64,000 bases of DNA from Ascidiimonas aurantiaca (lineage in GTDB: Bacteria; Bacteroidota; Bacteroidia; Flavobacteriales; Flavobacteriaceae): contig NZ_JBBEWR010000010.1 of the NCBI RefSeq assembly GCF_037646345.1, positions 62,001 through 126,000 of the forward strand, written 5' to 3'. Both the position numbers and the translations under genes were made by a program. The notes beneath the pieces were generated by a model that was not told the origin of the DNA, ran no database searches, and was given only the letters and a program-made list of their open reading frames with translations. Positions 61,373-64,000 of this stretch are shown here, in pieces. Each line of letters begins with the position of its first letter. Position 1 is the first letter of the stretch.

Positions 61373-61527
61373 TTAATATGTGACGGAGTAATTCAGTAGC
61401 ACACTTATCAGGGATACTTCCAAAGCAGCAATGCTATAGCCAATAGAAAAGAGTGTTCCAAATAGTTGTTCTCTTTCTCTTTTAGTATCTCCCTGCTTCC
61501 CGGTTTTTATTTTACTGCAAAATGTTT
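61373..61527 (-). other. Start-less open frame downstream of the single usp gene
   Basis: A minus-strand frame opens inside the end of the usp gene and reads TGKQGDTKREREQLFG, then SIGYSIAALEVSLISVLLNY, to a stop at 61373-61375. It looks like a basic segment followed by one membrane helix but has no start codon. It may be a remnant of a small membrane protein gene; support is weak. Confidence 0.3.
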
Positions 61528-62397
61528 TTACAGTTTTTTATGGTTATGCTGAATACTTTTTTCGTGTAATACCAAAAATGGGACCTTTGTATGGTAGCTA
61601 ATGTTCTCTACGGTAGGTCTGAAGAATATTTGCTGGAAAAAATTAAGATTCTTGGCCACCATAGCAATCATATCCACATCATGGGTTTTCACAAAATCCT
61701 GGATGGCATTTTCAAGCCTGTTATTGGTGGTTGTGTGAAATGTACACGGACAATCGCTGAGATATCCCAGGAGCAACTCTCTGTTAGCTACCTGTTCTGC
61801 ATTAAGCTTTTCTTTATTCTTGGTAACAAAAAGTACATGAATATGAGCATTGTGCATATTACATATATGAACAAGGGTATCCAGAATATCGGCATTGTAC
61901 AAAAGATTAAAGTCTGTAGGAAATACAATTTGGGCCGGCGATTCAAAAACAGCATCTTCAGGAATTACCAATTCAGGACAGGGTACCCTGGTAATAACAT
62001 CGCCTGTATTACTGCCAATGACCACTTCTCTTAAACCGGAAGCGCCCTTGGTTCCCATCACAATAAGGTTGATCTCTTTTTCCCGGACAAATTCTTTGAT
62101 GGAGTCTATCAGGTAATTATAATCAATAAGACTTATATAGTTATGCTTACTGTTACCAGACAAAGCTTCTGCTCTCTCCACGAGTTCATTCATTTTTGTC
62201 TCTGCATCAGAAAGCACAGTACGTTGTACGATCCTGGTATTTGGTGTATAGGCAATATCCCCCCCTACCATAGCATTTGGCCTGCATACATGCAGTATAT
62301 AAAAATTACACCGCTCTTTCTTGAAAAAAGAAACAGCATATGAAACAGCGTTCCATGCGTTATCAGAAAAATCGGTGGGTATCAATACATTTTTCAT
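61528..62397 (-). CDS. Universal stress protein (tandem Usp), separate gene
   Basis: A 289-residue fourth Usp paralogue (MKNVLIPTDFSDNAWNAVSY; glycine motif GTKGASGLREVVIGSNTGDV at about 117-136). The C-terminal half is degenerate like its paralogues. It stands as a single gene with its own CRP/FNR-like promoter, 81 bp downstream of the response regulator gene. The close similarity in motif and regulation to the three usp genes at 40.1-42.7 kb indicates a shared programme. Confidence 0.93.
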   Translation of the reverse strand: MKNVLIPTDFSDNAWNAVSYAVSFFKKERCNFYILHVCRPNAMVGGDIAYTPNTRIVQRTVLSDAETKMNELVERAEALSGNSKHNYISLIDYNYLIDSIKEFVREKEINLIVMGTKGASGLREVVIGSNTGDVITRVPCPELVIPEDAVFESPAQIVFPTDFNLLYNADILDTLVHICNMHNAHIHVLFVTKNKEKLNAEQVANRELLLGYLSDCPCTFHTTTNNRLENAIQDFVKTHDVDMIAMVAKNLNFFQQIFFRPTVENISYHTKVPFLVLHEKSIQHNHKKL

Positions 62398-62416
62398 TCT
62401 AGCCCAATTATAAAAA

Positions 62417-62460
62417 CAAATGTATCATGTGGCCAGAACGAAAAAAATGATAAAAGTCAG
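62417..62460 (-). promoter_or_regulatory. CRP/FNR-like box and -7 element of the single usp gene
   Basis: The box ATGAT-AAAA-GTCAG is at 62447-62460, and a perfect -7 box (CAAATGTA, read TACATTTG) is at 62417-62424. The centre distance is 33 bp. The box is 17 bp from the stop of the putative regulator gene itself. Confidence 0.85.
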
Positions 62461-62477
62461 TTACTGGAATCCTTTTA

Positions 62478-63527
62478 TCATTCTACTTCTTCCAAAGCAA
62501 GAATATCGAGTACTTTTATAGTTCTTCCTTCAATCTCAATTAAACCTTCTTTTCGCAGTGAAGATAAGGCGCGAATAAGGCTCTCAGTGGCAATTCCGGC
62601 TACTCCTGCTAAATCACTTCTGGAAATTTTTATACCTTCCTGTTGCCTTTCTTTTAATTTATCAACAAATTTTAAAATAGTATGGGCTGTTTTTTTTCTT
62701 ACAGAACTATACGCCATGCGTAGAAGTTGTTCTTTTACATCTGAAAGGTTATCGGTAATATAATTAATAAGTTCGAGTGTTACGCTGTGATTTTTATCAA
62801 GGATCTCTTTCAGTGTCTCTTTGGAAAGCCTGTAAAGTTTTGCATTCTCTAATGCGGTGGCAGATTCAAGATTGGGTGAATTATATGCGAAGCTGGTATA
62901 TCCAAAAATATCACCTGCTTTATACAAACCTGTTATAAGTTCTTTTCCGTATTCATCAAGACGGTGGTTTTTGATAACTCCGCTTTCAACCAGATACAGA
63001 TAATTGGCATTACTGCCTTCATTGTAAATCTCACTACCTGCCATATACTCTTCCACATCGGCTTCGGTCTTGAAAAACTCTTTGAGATCATCCAGTCCTT
63101 TCATATCTGAAGCATCTGTATCTTCCCCGGCAGTTGCTCTTTCATGCTCCATTAAAATAGCCGATTTAGCCATGCGGCTTTCAATAGCGCTAATAAGTTC
63201 TTCTTCTTCAAACGGCTTGGTGAGATAATCATCTGCCCCCATATCCATTCCTTTACGAATGTCCTTATGTTCTGTTTTGGCAGAAAGAAATATGAATGGG
63301 ATAGCTTTGGTCTTACTGTCTCCCGAGAGGGTTTCCAGGACTCCGTAACCGTCCATTTCGGGCATCATAATGTCACAGACAATGATATCGGGAAATACTT
63401 CACGTGCTTTTTCAACACCTTTCTTTCCATTTGAAGCTGTTACTACTTCATAATCTGATAGCTCAAGGAGTTCTGCGGTATTTTCTCTTAATACTGGATC
63501 GTCCTCAATCAACAATATTTTTTTCAT
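62478..63527 (-). CDS. Hybrid response regulator: REC domain fused to CRP/FNR-type sensor and HTH
   Basis: A 349-residue regulator. Residues 1-120 are a receiver domain with acidic pocket E8-D9-D10, phospho-acceptor Asp52 (VCDIMMPEMDG), Ser82 and Lys104. Residues about 150-265 form a cNMP-binding-type beta-roll (AGSEIYNEGSNANYLYLVESG). Residues about 272-340 are a CRP/FNR winged helix with recognition helix GIATESLIRALSSL, in which Glu315 and Arg319 match the base-contacting Glu/Arg of FNR. The only cysteine is Cys51, so no FNR-type iron-sulfur cluster is possible. The gene overlaps the kinase gene by 23 bp. It is the best candidate for the factor that binds the TGAY-N4-RTCA boxes in this window. 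Confidence 0.93.
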   Translation of the reverse strand: MKKILLIEDDPVLRENTAELLELSDYEVVTASNGKKGVEKAREVFPDIIVCDIMMPEMDGYGVLETLSGDSKTKAIPFIFLSAKTEHKDIRKGMDMGADDYLTKPFEEEELISAIESRMAKSAILMEHERATAGEDTDASDMKGLDDLKEFFKTEADVEEYMAGSEIYNEGSNANYLYLVESGVIKNHRLDEYGKELITGLYKAGDIFGYTSFAYNSPNLESATALENAKLYRLSKETLKEILDKNHSVTLELINYITDNLSDVKEQLLRMAYSSVRKKTAHTILKFVDKLKERQQEGIKISRSDLAGVAGIATESLIRALSSLRKEGLIEIEGRTIKVLDILALEEVE

Positions 63528-64000
63528 CGGTGTGCTGTTGTTTTAAAAGGGGGATTTGCACTACAAAGGTGGTACCTACATTTTCTTTGCTCTTAAAATA
63601 AATGCTACCTCCCAGGTTTTCCAGGTGACCCTTTACAATGTTAAGACCTATACCTGTTCCCTGGTTGAGAGAAGCATTTTCGGCCCTGAAATACCTTTCG
63701 AAAATATGTTTCTGATCTTTTTCGGGAATTCCAATACCCTGGTCTTCTATCCTAAAAGAAACGATATCTTCACTACGCTCAATTACAATTTTGATCGTTG
63801 TCTCTTCAGAAGAATATTTTATGGCATTGCGAATAAGATTTGAGAGTATTAAAATTAGTATTTTTTCATCAAACTCTAATGAAATATTGTCAATGTTTTC
63901 CGGGTATTTAATGCGTTGTCCGCTTTTGAGAAGCATATTGGCATCGTAAATTACTTCATTGAGTACCTTACTGAGATTAAAAGTAGAGAACTTATAATTT
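63505..64000 (-). CDS. Sensor histidine kinase, C-terminal part (cut by window edge)
   Basis: The frame is open to the window end. The visible 165 residues include the end of a HisKA-like linker and the whole HATPase_c domain: N-box NLIRNAIKYSSEE, G1 DQGIGIPEKD, F-box IFERYFR and G2 GTGIGLNIVKGHLE. The sensory domains and the phospho-accepting His lie outside the window. The gene overlaps the hybrid regulator by 23 bp, so the two form a coupled two-component pair. Confidence 0.93.
   Translation of the reverse strand, partial: NYKFSTFNLSKVLNEVIYDANMLLKSGQRIKYPENIDNISLEFDEKILILILSNLIRNAIKYSSEETTIKIVIERSEDIVSFRIEDQGIGIPEKDQKHIFERYFRAENASLNQGTGIGLNIVKGHLENLGGSIYFKSKENVGTTFVVQIPLLKQQHTDEKNIVD

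Noticed and set aside
1..64000. CRISPR arrays, tRNA or rRNA genes, insertion sequences and attachment sites
   Set aside because: I looked for regularly spaced repeats, cloverleaf-like segments, transposase motifs and terminal inverted repeats and found none that I could support.

Overview
The window is chromosomal DNA of a member of the Bacteroidota, most likely a flavobacterium. The support is: -7 promoter boxes of the TAnnTTTG type, the GLPGLI and DUF4382 families, a fused CcoN/CcoO oxidase, a GG-type short leader peptide, AT-rich spacers and almost no Shine-Dalgarno signals. I saw no tRNA, rRNA, CRISPR array or insertion sequence.

Layout. 1-10.3 kb holds loosely packed accessory genes: a lipoprotein, a diheme cytochrome with a DUF3365 domain, a putative short RiPP precursor followed by a GLPGLI protein, a DoxX-like membrane protein and a large BNR/sortilin-like secreted protein. 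10.5-13.8 kb is ackA-pta. 14.0-37.1 kb is one minus-strand operon of 17 genes encoding a phage-tail-like contractile injection system (CIS): sheath, two tube proteins, DUF5908, LysM hub protein, VgrG-like spike, gp25, two baseplate-J-like wedge proteins, a fiber-like protein, tape measure, AAA+ ATPase, PAAR-like tip and DUF4255 terminator. It opens with a membrane-anchored GH18 protein and a two-TM protein. 37.4-42.7 kb carries a metallo-beta-lactamase/beta-CASP protein, an ATP-cone nuclease and three tandem universal stress proteins. 42.9-51.8 kb is a complete cbb3 oxidase locus (ccoI, ccoS, ccoNO, ccoQ, ccoP, ccoG, ccoH, SafE-like), followed by thioredoxin, deoD, hemN, a WG-repeat protein, DUF2267, a class II (B12) ribonucleotide reductase, and a DUF1611/M20/flavin-reductase operon. 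60.1-61.5 kb has no intact gene but contains decayed reading frames and two apparent untranslated transcription units. 61.5-64 kb has another Usp gene, a response regulator fused to a CRP/FNR-type domain, and the end of its histidine kinase.

How the parts connect. Nine CRP/FNR-like palindromes (TGAY-N4-RTCA core) lie in this window. They precede pta-ackA, the usp operon, ccoI, ccoS-ccoNOQPGH, hemN, the single usp, the flavin-reductase operon and two apparently non-coding units. Each has a TAnnTTTG-like -7 box at a constant centre-to-centre distance of 33 bp (34 for pta), which is class II activator geometry near -41. The obvious candidate regulator is the REC-CRP/FNR hybrid encoded at 62.5-63.5 kb. 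It has no cysteines suited to an FNR cluster, so its input is probably phosphorylation by the adjacent kinase. The functions controlled (high-affinity respiration, O2-independent haem synthesis, acetate/ATP fermentation, stress proteins) point to a low-oxygen or growth-arrest programme. One of the non-coding units (about 225 nt, with its own terminator) looks like a regulated small RNA.

The CIS operon has none of these boxes and is a separate system. Its membrane-anchored GH18 and two-TM leading genes are the part I consider least described. All family assignments are from reading the sequence; no database search was run.
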